Origin: Chrysomallon squamiferum
Taxonomy: Eukaryota; Mollusca; Gastropoda; Neomphalida; Peltospiridae
Direction of reading: 5' to 3'
Assembly (NCBI GenBank): GCA_012295275.1
Contig: CM022670.1
Span: 32,387,938-32,451,937 of the forward strand
Length of the DNA: 64,000 nucleotides
Below are positions 51,421-63,500 of the stretch, one piece after another; within the stretch, counting starts at the first letter, position 1, and each line of letters begins with the position of its first letter. The position numbers and the translations under genes are program-made. Under the pieces are notes generated by a model. The model saw nothing but the letters and a program-made list of their open reading frames with translations, was not told the DNA's origin and ran no database searches.

Positions 51421-52499
51421 CTTTTTTCATTATAAATTATTATAATATTCTTATCAGAATATTTTAAACAAAAAAATAAATAAATAAATAAAGTTAATCT
51501 CAGTATGCCACCTGTTTTTATAAAAGATAAGCTCAGTTTTCTTCTTCTTCTATTTTTTCTTCATTTTTCTCTTTTTTTGTCATTCGTCTCTTCTTAGAAT
51601 AAATGTGAACTTTATGAAGAACTAATGCATTTTTCAGTTTAAAAAATATAATTAAAATGGTAATTACAACAAGTATTTTGAAGCAGAGATCTGTTGTTTT
51701 GCTATATACCAGAAGATATTTTAGGAAAGTCTTTGGTTACAGATATACAAGATAAAAAAGAAAGAAAGAAAAGACATTTCACATCAGTTATTCACTAGCA
51801 CTTAATAAACCTAATGATCCTGAAGAACTTTTACCACAGTAATGAACAAGTGAATTTCAATGAATTTCCAAGGAAACAGAAAAATGAATTCATCCTAGCT
51901 GTATTTGCCACTAACTCTATGCCAGAGCAATTCCATTTGACAAATTGAGTTGCATCCAGTTATTAATCTTTAACCATGCTTCATCATGATGGTGATAAGG
52001 TTAACAAACCATTTGAGATGGGCTGTCATTTTCCCTTTGACTGTAGCATTCCATGTGTGTAGAATTTCTATCACTTTACTGTTTAACTGGACTAATCTAT
52101 CTCTGATTACTTGTTTTATCTCAGAGTATGAAAATAGTCATCTCTATTCACTCCTCATTACAGGTTATCAGTATTCTTGTCTGCGGACATAAAAATCTAT
52201 TAATTAATTGCTGGTTGGAGTTCAGCTGACTTATTATTGCATGAGTATATATGGAAAAACATTAATACCCAATTTTCCTTCTCCTATCTAGAACTTAATA
52301 TTATTTGTCTGAATCCAATAGAATGCTTATTGCAGCAGTGACTAAGGAAGGAGTTTCAGTCAGTTCTCAGATATATAGCTTTAATCTCTGCTGGCATTTC
52401 CTCATTACTGATTTTGTCTGTCTCTGTTCTAATCATTCATTCTGTCTTCCATTATATCAAGTGTGTATATATATATATATATATATATCAAATGATGTG

Positions 52500-52860
52500 T
52501 TGAAAAGTCCATATGTCTGTTCATTAATCCATATGTACTCAGATCATCCCCAAATCCCATATTTGTTTTTTGACTTTTTCTGTCCATTTATTAATCCAGT
52601 GTTTAATCCAATATCTGTCTAATAATGAAATGTCTATTCTTAATCCATGGGTTCTTTCATGGATGTAGTGTTAATATATCTATTGTTCTTTCATGAATGC
52701 AATATCTGTCTCTCAAATACGAAGTTCAGTCCAGTGCCCATCAGTAAATTCAGTGTTGATTTATTAATCCAGTGTGTCTCAGTCTGTCAGTTCATATATC
52801 TGTCCATAAATTCAATGTCTATTTTTCATTTTCAATCCATCTATCAATAGGTTTCAGAGA
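52500..52860. repeat. degenerate repeat of an ATTAATCCAGTGTCTGTC-like word
   Basis: Variants of ATTAATCCA(G/T)TGT, TGTCCAT, AATATCTGTCT and TTTCATGGATG recur every 25-45 bases. Examples are CATTAATCCATATGT, TATTAATCCAGTGTT, TCTTAATCCATGGGT and TATTAATCCAGTGTG. Copies are diverged and spacing is irregular. The 67-105 codon frames over it are not supported as genes. Confidence 0.5.
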
Positions 52861-53344
52861 ACAATAATTTTCTTTTCATGCATACTTCTGATATTTTAAT
52901 GATTATTATGTGAATACACTGAAAAAGTAACACATCAGAGAAAATGAAATTGTTTCATGCACGTATCTCCCTGTCTGGAACTCAGTTTTCAAAAACAAAA
53001 TTCATTTTTTTTCTTTTTTTTTTCTTTTTTTGTGACATTAAATGAATTTGCTAAAAACAAATATTACTTTTTTAAAAAGGAAAATATTATTATTGGATAA
53101 GAATGATAAAAAGGTTAAAGGGCTGTTTTTTTCTGTGTTTACAGTGTTCTCTAATATTCCACTGAAATGTTGGCTGTGAATTATTTATGAATAAAAATGA
53201 GTTGATGTTTAAGAAGTTTGAGGTTTGCAGAATGCAGGCTGTCAGATCACATTTATATAATCAAGTGTTTTAACCTCACTTCAAGTCAAGCTTTAAAAAA
53301 TTAAAAAAACAAATAAATAAATAAAAACTTTTGAAAAATGAAAG

Positions 53345-53520
53345 TTTTAGTAGGTTTTCGTCATAGCCCAGTAGTTAAGCATTGAGCTAAGGTGTGACTG
53401 GTTTCAGAATCAGTTCTTCATTGTGCTTCCTTGAATTATTTCCCATTTCAGCCATATCTCTTGACTTGCTTGTCAAGTGTTATGGTAAGTGCTGAACTCT
53501 CTGAGGGTAAATAGATTAAA
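53345..53520 (+). mobile_element. tRNA-derived SINE
   Basis: TAGCCCAGTAG at 53364-53374, within CATAGCCCAGTAGTTAAGCA, matches the RNA polymerase III A box (TRGYNNARNGG). GGTTTCAGAATC at 53400-53411 resembles the B box GGTTCRANNCC. Their spacing, with about 25 bases between them, is that of a tRNA. A tRNA-unrelated body with TTGCTTGTCAAGTG and CTGAACTCTCTGAGGGTAAA follows. Such SINEs are common in molluscs and cephalopods. No clear target duplication or tail was seen and the copy is diverged. Confidence 0.6.
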
Positions 53521-54479
53521 ATATTTCAAAAGTTTTACTAGCTTATAAAATACTTTAAAACATACATGATATATTAAACTATTGAGGACAATTACAAAGA
53601 AGTTTTAATTTTGATCATGTAATTCTGTGACAGTGAGTGAACAAATTTAAATTATAACTTTACATTTTTTCTTTATAAATTGTTTTATTTAAATAGTGTT
53701 AAATTATGAAGCATCTTTACATTGCTTTTACGTTTCATAAAAATCTAAATCTTAAATTAATACTCACTGGTTATCATTATATGTCAGTATAAACAAAAAT
53801 TAAAAATTAATGTTATCATAATGTGATGAAACTACACACATTACAACAGCCTTGCATAGCAATACATGGTGAAGTAAAATTATCTTAATTTCCCAAAGCA
53901 ATTTAAATATTTCATGGGGGTCAAGACAGTTACACTTTATTTTAACAAGAATAAGCTTTTACAGCTCTGGAGAGTTTTGTTGTCAGATTATGTAATTGGG
54001 AAAAAAAATCAATTGATTGTGACAACTTAACTACCTGATAAATTAATGGCATACTGGAAGAGGTTAATTTTTTAGAGGGTCTTCTTAACTTTTTAAACAA
54101 AATGTTCATAGATTTTCTTTGTTTTGTTATTTGTTGTTGTTTGACTGTATGTAGCATAGCAATGACTAGGAATCAAACATGGTGGTTAATGGTTTCAATT
54201 AAGATTTTTTATTTTCCAGTTAATTTACCAAGATGTTAAAATAAAATAAACACATTTTCATGTTCTTAGATGCAGAATTTATTTAATCTATTGAGGATCA
54301 TGAATTTTTTTGAAAGTTTTTCAATTTAAAAACTTACATTAAAAACTATTAATTTTTATTTCCATTACATGAGATTCAAGTTAAATCAGATCTTTCATGA
54401 AGTTCTCTATCAAAGTGCTTAATGTTGAGGAATAATTCTTGTCACTAAATCCTGAGGATAAAAAGCTTTAAGAAATTTT
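53521..54479. other. AT-rich non-coding DNA
   Basis: I see no gene or ordered repeat. The 71-codon - strand frame at 53942-54157 has mixed composition but no family resemblance. Confidence 0.45.
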
Positions 54480-54910
54480 TTCTCCGAGTCCTCTTCCCCA
54501 ATATAATCTAGATTAAAATGGAATGAATCTGGAAGGTGATCATTGAGCGTGTAATCTCATCAATTCATGATAGAGCTACAATCGATACAGAACTAAACCT
54601 TCTGTGACCATTTGGCTATCTGTATTGCAAATGAATTACTGTGGTGTGTTCTCAGGCTGTCGTAATAAAGTTGTCAGTGCTGATAAAAGAAATGCTGTGT
54701 CTGCTCAGAGCAGCAACATGAGGTTGTCACACTTAAACAGAGAGTAGTTTTTATGGCCCATTCACAACTTGGCTCATAGATTTGTTAGATCCTTCAGATC
54801 TGATTATATTTCACCACTAATCCTTGCAGGACTTTTGCCTTTTGCCCCTAATGGAATTAGCGACCAGAAGCATCTAGTGAAGAATGCACAACTGCATATT
54901 TTAAATTAGA
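54480..54910. other. repeat-poor island, candidate regulatory element
   Basis: About 430 bases of balanced composition without simple repeats or long frames. It contains GATCATTGAGCGTGTAATCTC, ATCAATTCATGATAGAGC and AGATCCTTCAGATCTGATTA. It is the longest such island in the right half of the window. It may be a conserved non-coding element of the host gene, or merely unique DNA. Confidence 0.25.
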
Positions 54911-56930
54911 TCAGAATGAGATTGTTGTATTTCAAAAACTGGATCAGTGTAACAGCTTACAGATTCTGACAGCTGGATAAATAATGAATCTGAGAAAATA
55001 ACATTTATTAAATTAAGTTTGTAATGCATAATTTGTGATATATTACCTAACTAAATGAACTGACATTTAGTAAATACAATATTTGTTTATGTTGTGTTGG
55101 GATTGATGAAACTATATTCAACATTTCATTTTTGTAATATGTCACAGTGCCATGACATATACTGCTTGCCTTGTGTATGTTTAGTTGGTTCTGTCAATCT
55201 AAATAAATAAAAATTTTCTTTTTGAAGTCAAGCTTATGATTAATATGTTTAGAAAAGATGCATGTGTGAAACCCTGTGTTTCTACAATTATACTCATCAG
55301 TCTGTTCCACAGGCTGGTTCCAAATCCAGCCAGAACTCCGTGACAAAGCTATTAAAAATTATGGTATGTTCATTGTTAGTTTGTTGGGTTTTTTATTGGA
55401 TTTTTAATTGTGTGTTGTTGTTTTTTTTTATGTAGAAGGACTATATAAAATGTTATAAAAATGTCAAATATTTGAATTTTTTAAATTAAAATATACTGAG
55501 GTGTTTATTCAGTTGAAATGTTTAAATTTAAATGATTTAGTACTTGTTATCTGACATACAGTTTCAAGTTTTGTAGATATTTCAAATTATTGTATATTAT
55601 AAGATACACAGTTTTATAACTTCAGATACTTAGATTATTTAAACAATTTAAAAAAGTATATATACAGTTTCATGCCTAGTAGATATTATAAATTATTTAA
55701 TATCAGTTTTCAGATATATTATTTCATTCAGTGTAAACAATTTGAATTAATTATTTCATATTGAATTGCTGGAAATTTCCCTAAAAATTTACATATATTT
55801 TGATACAGTCACTGTTACATAATATAGAATTTTTTAGATTTCTTTCTAGAACACTCTCCTGTTACAAGTTTTAATATTCAAAGCTTAATAATAACATTAT
55901 ATTTATTTATTGTCATTTCTGATTCATATTACTTACTACAAGATGTATGGTTTCAATTTGCCAATGTTTTAGATTATTTATTTATAATATTTTCAGTTCA
56001 GTAATTTAATAATTTAGGTATTATTATTATAAAATGATTTATTATTTTTAAAATAACATGACAGAATATTTTTATTCGGTTTGGTATGTTTCATTTAAAT
56101 TCTGTTAATAGATTTAAAAAAAAAAAGTTTTAATCTCCATAACAATGTTTGTGTTTATATGTGTCTGTGTATAAGCATTAATCTATGTATGTGTTTTGGA
56201 ATGTATATTCCATTATCTTATGTAGCTCTAATTAGACTCTGCACAGAGTCAATATTCTGTAATGCACTGGAGGACAAAGTCCAATCTGACCTCACACAAG
56301 TTAGATGTCACTGAAACATACATCACCCTTTTGTCCATGCTCTGGAGAGAGAGAATGATAGCACTCTGTGTCTGAAACAACCCTGTACTTTATGTGTATA
56401 TGTTTGTATGTATGTGAGTATACACAGTATAAGAATGTATGTATGACTGTGTATCTGTCTATGTATGTATTTATGTAAATATGTCTATCTGTAAATATCT
56501 GTAATTTATGGGTGGATGGATGAATAGAAAAACATTACTAATTAATTTGGTAAGAATGTTACTGTTGTTTTTGTTTTTGTTTTGTTTTTCTCAAAGAAAA
56601 CAGCAATTTGAAGAATTTAAGTTATTTTTGTAATTAAAAGGTGAAAAAAACAGTTTACGGATTTTAACAAGTAAATGCTATCTTGTGGAATTTTAAAACA
56701 CTGTAAGGTTCTTGGCAAAGTGTCAGTTTGTATTGCTATGTATCTCACTATTTTTGTTGTTTCCAAATCCTTTCATCCTTTCAATCAATGTGAGGAATGC
56801 TAACACTCATTGTTTATTAACCATGAACTTCAACTGAGATTGCTAGAAGTGGCAGGCTGATGTACATCCAGGAAATCTGACAGTGGAATGAACAGAAAAT
56901 TGAATTATCTCTGCATGTACATTCATTTGT

Positions 56931-56932
<2 letters not shown>
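54911..56932. other. AT-rich non-coding DNA with weak internal repetition
   Basis: Nothing coding is supported. Between 55500 and 55780 the words CAGTTTCA, TAGATAT, AAATTATTTA and CAGATAYTTA recur loosely, perhaps a very old tandem array. At 56150-56520 TATG/TGTATG words dominate. Confidence 0.4.

Positions 56933-56984
<52 letters not shown>
56933..56984. repeat. (CA)n microsatellite
   Basis: An uninterrupted CA run of about 52 bases. The - strand poly-Val-Cys frame is its translation. Confidence 0.97.
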
Positions 56985-56988
<4 letters not shown>

Positions 56989-57489
56989 AAAATGAAAAAT
57001 TATAAACATGCACAACACAAAATTGCATGAATTCAAAAATAAACAAGTGCATGCATATTCCAGTATATATACACACATACATTCCCCAAAAACTCACCTG
57101 CTTACCCCTACACACATACATACATACAAATTCCTTTACAAAACGGTTCCAGGTATTTATAATTAACAAAAATACTGTCCAAGGATTACTTTAAGAAACT
57201 CCTTTAAGGCTGTGCTGGCCAAGAGACTGAACCTTTGTTTCCTGTGTCCACTTCTTGCCACATTTCCATTGATTTATTTTCACATCCTCTTCTGACACCA
57301 TTCACATGAGCCAAGTTGTGCAAGTCAAATGTTAAATTTCTAATTACTCTTCATCACATGGTGATCAAATCTTTTTGATGCATGCCTCTTGAAATATGGC
57401 AAAATGAAACCATTTTGTTTGGTTTTGTTTGTGAGCATCATATGAATAATAATTATAATGGCAGCTATTTTACTTTGAAGTATATATGT

Positions 57490-57800
57490 ATGTTCAGATT
57501 ATATTTTTGGCTGAGTGTGTTTATTAAATTAAGAATTCAGATTTGTTTATGTATATGGTAATTATGAAATACATGATGGCTGCAGTTAACATTAATAATT
57601 ACAGAATGTTTCAAAATAAAAATAAAGAACTGGGACTTATGTTCAGATGGGGCATTTTTATGTTTATTAAATTAAGAATGTGGATGTGTTCATAGATATG
57701 TTGTAAATAATATGATGTTAGTCAATTCACATTAATCATTACAGAATGTTATTCTATGTTATTTAATTTCACCGAAAATAAAGAATTGGATTCCATTAGT
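57490..57800. repeat. tandem duplication, about 150-bp unit
   Basis: Two copies start with ATGTTCAGAT (57491 and 57640). They share TTTATTAAATTAAGAAT, GATxTGTTxATxxATATGxT, AATATxATG, then ACATTAATxATTACAGAATG and AAATAAAGAAxTGG. A weaker third start (TATTAAGAATTTGATTCTGT) appears near 57844. Confidence 0.75.
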
Positions 57801-58124
57801 CTAGAATTTACATATTATTTTGTCCTGCAATATTTTTCATACAGTATTAAGAATTTGATTCTGTTTGTGTGAACGTTTTCAACTTGGCTGTTCTGTTTTA
57901 AAATACAGTTATAGCCAATTAATGCTAAAGCACTTCTGTTTTTCATACACAGTACAGGAACCTTTTAGTATGGACAGTTAGTGTGTTGGATCATGTTTGT
58001 GTGTTGGACAGAAAACATAGATTTTATAGTTTTAAATCCAGTGAAAACACTTTTGGACATACAAACCTGAAGTCTGGGTTACTAGTCCAAGACTGTGTTA
58101 AGCTGTTAGACTGTTAGAAAGAAG

Positions 58125-58143
58125 AAAAGGTGTAGCACCTTTA
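58125..58143. other. small perfect inverted repeat
   Basis: AAAGGTG-TAG-CACCTTT at 58126-58142 is a 7-bp perfect stem with a 3-base loop, followed by GCACCTGCAGTCC. It may be a chance hairpin. Confidence 0.4.
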
Positions 58144-59662
58144 TCTTGCACCTGCAGTCCAGAAGACTGGATTGTTTGTCTAAGTCAGTGGCTGTGAGTT
58201 CATTACAATTTAGGATATAGCAGTCTTATATCTCTGAAGAGTGAAGCCATGTCCATCTTGTACAGAAGTCTTATTGTTTATGTTTGTGTGTTAGAGGCTT
58301 GGAAATAAGAAAAGCTGGAGAATTCTAATATGCACTGAAGTCCCTTTATGTTGAAGAATTTTGTATTTGACTGCATTTGTTACACCTTAAAATATGTGTT
58401 AATGTCTTCACTCAGTGTTAATCTGTTAAGGTTATTAATGAAAGCAAAGTGAGTGTGTTGCAGTTTTAGAATTTCTAAATTAACTCTGGAAGCAAAATAC
58501 AATAAGGCTCATGACATAACCATATGGAATATTATGTTACCTCATTTTATTTTTTATACATATACATGTGCATGCATGCCTTCATGTACACACACAGACA
58601 AACCACATACTGTTCCAGACCTGAACCATTAAGCAGTAAATAGGTATTTTATAATTATTTTCCTTTGTAATTGAAATAGACTGAAGCATCGAGTAAGCTG
58701 CTAAAGTAAATTAGTCCATTTTAAAATTCTGAACACTTAACTACATTCCATTTTCATTCATAAGAAAATCTGCATAATTGATTAGAAAAACATTTCTTTG
58801 ACAGTAATCATATTTAAAGTGCTTACAAGAAAATCAACAGTTTAATTCCCATAGTTGTTATGCCGGAACATTATAGATTTAAACAGGAAAGTAAAAAACC
58901 CACAAGCTTGTTAAAAATATTTAACATTTGTGAATGCCTGCCAAGCTTTTGTGTGCTTAATGAAATTTTAATTAAGTTTTAAAAATTTTGAAAATAATTA
59001 CATTTTAATAATGATCATCGATATTCAAATGATTGGAATTATCGTATATATATATATAATTTTCATGTTTATAATCTGCAAGAATTTAACCTGGAATTGT
59101 ATATAATGGCCTTATAATTGTTCAGAAATACAAGAATTCCAGAATGATTGAGTTTTCAAACAAACTCTAATATTAGGACTCTAAGCAGGCAATTCCAAGA
59201 GCTATTGCAGAATAAATATCTAAATTTAATGTTTATAAATTATTATTGCTTTTATAAATATAAATCATTTTTTCTTTTTCTTTAAATAAAAATATTATTT
59301 CTTTTTCAAAAAATAATTATTACTACTTTCTTTCAGTTCAGATATATTTCTGTAATAAATCTGCAGGTTCTTTAACTCTTTCCAGTCTACATTTCAGACA
59401 TCACAGACTGTGTCCACAACAGACATGTTTTTAACACATTGTTTATCCAGGTATTCAGCTGGTCTGTCCATTCTTAAACTGACCACATACATGTTGGCTT
59501 GTGTCAGTCATAAATTATAATAATAATAATAAATAGTTAATAAACACAAAACAACATCAACAGCATATTAGTTCTAATAGTAATAGTAATAGTAGTTGTA
59601 GTAGTTATGTGTTAGTAAGAAGAGTAACAACAATATGTTAATAATAATAAGAATATTATTAC

Positions 59663-59663
59663 C

Positions 59664-59697
<34 letters not shown>

Positions 59698-59740
59698 CCA
59701 ATAATAATAATAATGATGATGATGATGATGATAATGAAGT
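59663..59740. repeat. compound (CAA)n-(AAT)n-(GAT)n tract
   Basis: A CAA run at 59663-59696 passes through AAT triplets into GAT triplets at about 59713-59735. Degenerate AAT/AGT triplets precede it from 59515. Confidence 0.93.
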
Positions 59741-60383
59741 ACTAAATACTGTATTTCAGAGGCTTATAGTGTGATGGAAATTAGCTGTAATAAACTCCTT
59801 ATCTCATTATTAGCAGTTAATTTATATGTCTGCCTGTGAAAGTCATCATTTATAACCACATATAATTATTTTATTACAATTATCTAAATTTACAACTGCA
59901 AAGCACCATGTAAAAATTTGGTTAATTTTAGTAATCAATGTAATTACATATTTTCACCATGGCAACAAACATTATGTGCCAAAGGTTCATTTGTAAATTT
60001 AAAATATGATTACAAGACAAACTAATTAGTAATATATGTACAAAGATATAAATCATCCTAGGTAAGAAATAATACATATTATAAAAATATCTTACTATGC
60101 TAATACTTATGAATTTTCTGTTACATGGAGCAAATGATATAAAAACCAAACAACAAAAAAATAAGAACAAATTTTTTAAAAACTCCAAAAAGAAAATATT
60201 TTTGTAAAAAGACCTGAATGTCTAAACATGAATAAATATGTAATTTTAAGAAGATGATTATTAAACAGAGATTTATAGGGATTATCAAACATTACTGCAA
60301 ACACCATACAAAATTAAATATGAAAAAATCAATTGAGACCTCTTCTTCATTAAACTGTAAAAGAGGAAAAATGAGAATAAAAA

Positions 60384-60600
60384 AAGGAATAGTTTAATAA
60401 AAAACAAGAAAGAGAAATGGATGGACAGATGGGTGTGAGAGAGATAAAGGGAGAAGAGAGAGAGAGGGAGAGGGAGAGGGAGAGAGAGGGAGGGAAGAAG
60501 GGAGAGGAAGAGAGAGGGAGGGAGAGAAAGGAAGAGAGAAAAAGAGGGAGGGGAGAGAGAAAGAGAGAAAGAGAGGAAGAGAGGGAGAGAGAGAGAGAAA
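60384..60600. repeat. long (GA/GGGA)n purine tract
   Basis: From 60436 to 60600 the + strand is almost entirely G and A in GAGA, GGGAGA and GAAAGA words. Such homopurine-homopyrimidine stretches can form intramolecular triplex DNA. The Arg-Glu and Ser-Leu-Phe frames on the two strands are its translations. Confidence 0.95.
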
Positions 60601-60790
60601 CCTAATCCATTGTTTTCACTAGCCATGTACAGCTGACATCTTGTCATGATAAGGAATGCGATAGACAACCAGCTTGTTTTTCTGTCACTACTACTGTGTT
60701 AAATATAACAATACTTGTATCTAGTCTGTTTTTACAATTCCTTTTCAGCACAAAATTTCTTCCTTTTTTTTTTTTTTTTTTTATGACTCC

Positions 60791-60930
60791 AGTAGGTTCA
60801 TTAACAATAATGGAGACTGTGGTTGGTATGGTATTTCATATAAATGGTACATCACCATACATTACTGGGAGTACATTAGATATTCTGGAAGAAGATAAAA
60901 GCAAAGATTCATTAGTGTCTGCCTGTCAGG
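60791..60930 (+). CDS. weak candidate internal exon
   Basis: A pyrimidine run of about 20 T residues (60763-60782) is followed by ATGACTCCAG, giving a plausible 3' splice site with the exon starting at 60791. The frame open through it reads VGSLTIMETVVGMVFHINGT and ends ILEEDKSKDSLVSACQGS with a TAA at 60936. A possible donor GTAGCT occurs at 60931. The composition is less AT-biased than random frames here. Against it, the donor is poor, the family is not recognised, and the implied phase (two bases before the first full codon) would not join directly to the exon at 3072-3250, which needs one base. Confidence 0.2.
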
Positions 60931-61524
60931 GTAGCTAATTGAGCTTGCAGACCACAGCTACTGCTAAGTCAATCAGTAAAAACAAATAACATACACAGAT
61001 ATATTGAAATTCTGACAAGTCATCTTAGTTAGTTTGTATGCTCTTGATTAATCCTTTTGGTTGTAATGTAGATATGGAATGGAAATATGGTGTTGTATGC
61101 TTTACTAATGGTATCACTGTTATATATTATAATAAAAATATTTGTGTGTAATTATGTTTATGTATGTTTGTACATATGTGATTTGTGAATATATGTATAT
61201 GTATATATATTACTATGGCTATGGAAGTATATTATTATTATTATATGTTTGTGTATGTATTCATATATACATGCATAGATAATAGAACAAAAAGTTATAT
61301 TTTAATGTTAGGGTTTGTAAAGAATCAGTAAGCCTGTCCTGTGAACAAAAATATATTCACAAATCATCTGATTGTCAATTCCACACACTTTGTTTACTCA
61401 GGTTGTCTGTAGTTTGAGAAATAATTCAGTCTGCGTTTTTCTGCAGTATCAGTTTTGATTTATATATAAAATGACAACTTTTTCTAAAGAAGAATTACAG
61501 CATTCTCACTTCATAATTCACCTC

Positions 61525-62000
61525 TGATTTAAGAATATGACATTGACTGCAGTTTCAAAACTGCAAAATGATTCTTTTTCAAATTAAATGTTGGTTTAAA
61601 GAAAAATAATAATGAAAAAAAAGCCATTAGGGAATAAGTTATCTTCTAGAATTCTTCTGTGTGTTTTACCCACTTTGATTTAAGAATATTATTTGACTGG
61701 ATTTTGAAATGTCAAATAATTATTTTGAAATGACAGTTGGTTTAAAAAGAAAATTAAAGAAATAGCTGGCATAATTGTTGTTTTTCAGTGATTTATATAT
61801 TTTTGCAATTTCATTGGTAACTATGTGGAAGGCATTTATTTGTTGTTGTTTTTTTATAAATAACCATTTATAAGGATTTTTTTTTCTTTTCATTTTAGAA
61901 TTTTATATTAAATGCTGTTTTTACACATTAAAATATATTTAAAATTTTTAAATTATATGAGTTAAGAATATTTTTATATATGACTGCAATCTGAAATCTG
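61525..62000. repeat. old tandem duplication, about 155-bp spacing
   Basis: TGATTTAAGAATAT followed by GACTGxAxTTTxAAA, AAATGxTTGGTTTAAA and a purine-rich tail occurs at 61527 and again at 61677. A third, weaker copy (GAGTTAAGAATAT...ATGACTGCAATCTGAAA) lies at 61960. Copies differ by many substitutions and indels. Confidence 0.6.
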
Positions 62001-62747
62001 AAGGCCACAGACTTGGAAAATAATAATTAATTATAAGGAAACTAAGAAATCATTTCAAAATAATTTGTGAGGTTATTTATTACTATTTTTGAATTTGTTT
62101 TTCTATTTCTTTTAACACTGATTTTAAATGTGCAATTTAAAAACAAAATAATAATTTAAAAAAAAACTGTCTTTGAAATTATAGTCATAAAGAAGTTTAA
62201 TTAATTTGATTTAATCTTCCTATGAATCTGCATGTGCCAAAACAGAACATGCAATGTTGCATGTTGATTATTTAGTTTTCTGATTAAACCTGCACTGATG
62301 TAGACTGATTCTGAAGATTAAATTTAAATCTCTGTCAGGAAAAGCATGTTCTGAAAAAAACATTTTTCTAATGAAATTTGCTGCACTCTTGGTTTGGATG
62401 TTATTAAGCTGTATGAATTATTCACTGTTTTCAGTGAAGTGAAAAAAAGCAATCAAAACATTTAAAATGTCAAGCCTTTAAAACCCTTGTACAAAATTAA
62501 TGAAAAAACACTTCAAAAAAATAATTAAAAAAATAAAATAAATTATTAATAATATTAAAAATGTCGTTCATACAGTAAACATTAATCATATTTCATATGA
62601 AATGTGATAAGCTATTAATACTGACAAACACTTAAAGTTTCTCAAATGTTTGTTTAAAATATATTTTAATATTACAGTAGATAAAACTTTATAAAAGTTT
62701 ACAGCACTAATAGCATTTTCAAATATTATTAATGTTTTATTTTGTAG

Positions 62748-62749
<2 letters not shown>
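62001..62749. other. AT-rich non-coding DNA
   Basis: I see no gene or ordered repeat, only A/T-rich stretches such as 62500-62560. Confidence 0.5.
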
Positions 62750-62810
<61 letters not shown>

Positions 62811-62811
62811 T
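62750..62811. repeat. (TTA)n microsatellite
   Basis: An uninterrupted TTA/ATT run of about 62 bases. Confidence 0.97.
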
Positions 62812-63409
62812 TATATTTTTATTTTTTTCACTAAATAACTGATGAAATTAAACATTTTTAAAACAGTATCTCCAGTTTGTTTTTCAATGGCAAGTTTCTG
62901 AATATGTTGTAAGTAGTAGTTACATTTTATCCTTTTACAAATACTATTGCCCCTGGAATGAAATGTTCAGAATTCTACCATCTTACATGACCAGGTACTG
63001 TATAATTTAAAATACATTATACTGACCCAAGCATTGTGTGGTTTATAATGCTGTTATGTACTGATCAGAAAGATACAACATAGAACAAAGATTAGTTAAC
63101 TGCACCTTACATTTGCCTGGAACTCAACTGCCATGTGACAATTTTACTTTTAAATACTTTTAATGAAGTTTTAATCTAGTAAACTACAGAGTCAGAACAT
63201 CTTCATTGTGTGGTTGATTATCTTTAGTAATAATTATTGTACATGTAACAAAACCTTAAAATATTTAGTTCTTGCTAGATTTCAGTCATGTGCTTTGCAA
63301 TGAGAAGGGAAAAAATCCAATTTCTACAATATATGTTGTTATTAATTAGCAACAAGGAATCTTTTATATAAACCTTTCTATAAACAGCAAAATACACACC
63401 TCAGTTTTT

Positions 63410-63500
63410 AGTACATCCATTTTGGAGCACTGGTTAGAACAGGAGGTACACCAATAGAGGGATTTGATCTTGCAGACCACTGCTGTTTATGTTATAGCTC
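63410..63500 (+). mobile_element. probable tRNA-derived SINE fragment
   Basis: TGGAGCACTGG at 63423-63433, within GGAGCACTGGTTAGAACA, fits the A-box pattern. GGATTTGATCTTGC at 63460-63473 fits a B box, at tRNA-like spacing. The tail GCAGACCACTGCTG recalls GCAGACCACAGCTACTGC at 60946, so both could be pieces of one repeat family. No tail or target duplication was identified. Confidence 0.4.

Noticed and set aside
53942-54157. 71-codon - strand frame
   Set aside because: Lys- and Ser-rich with no domain, splice signal or neighbour to support it.
60285-60668. 127-codon Ser-Leu-Phe-rich frame and the opposing Arg-Glu frame
   Set aside because: Both are translations of the purine-pyrimidine tract.
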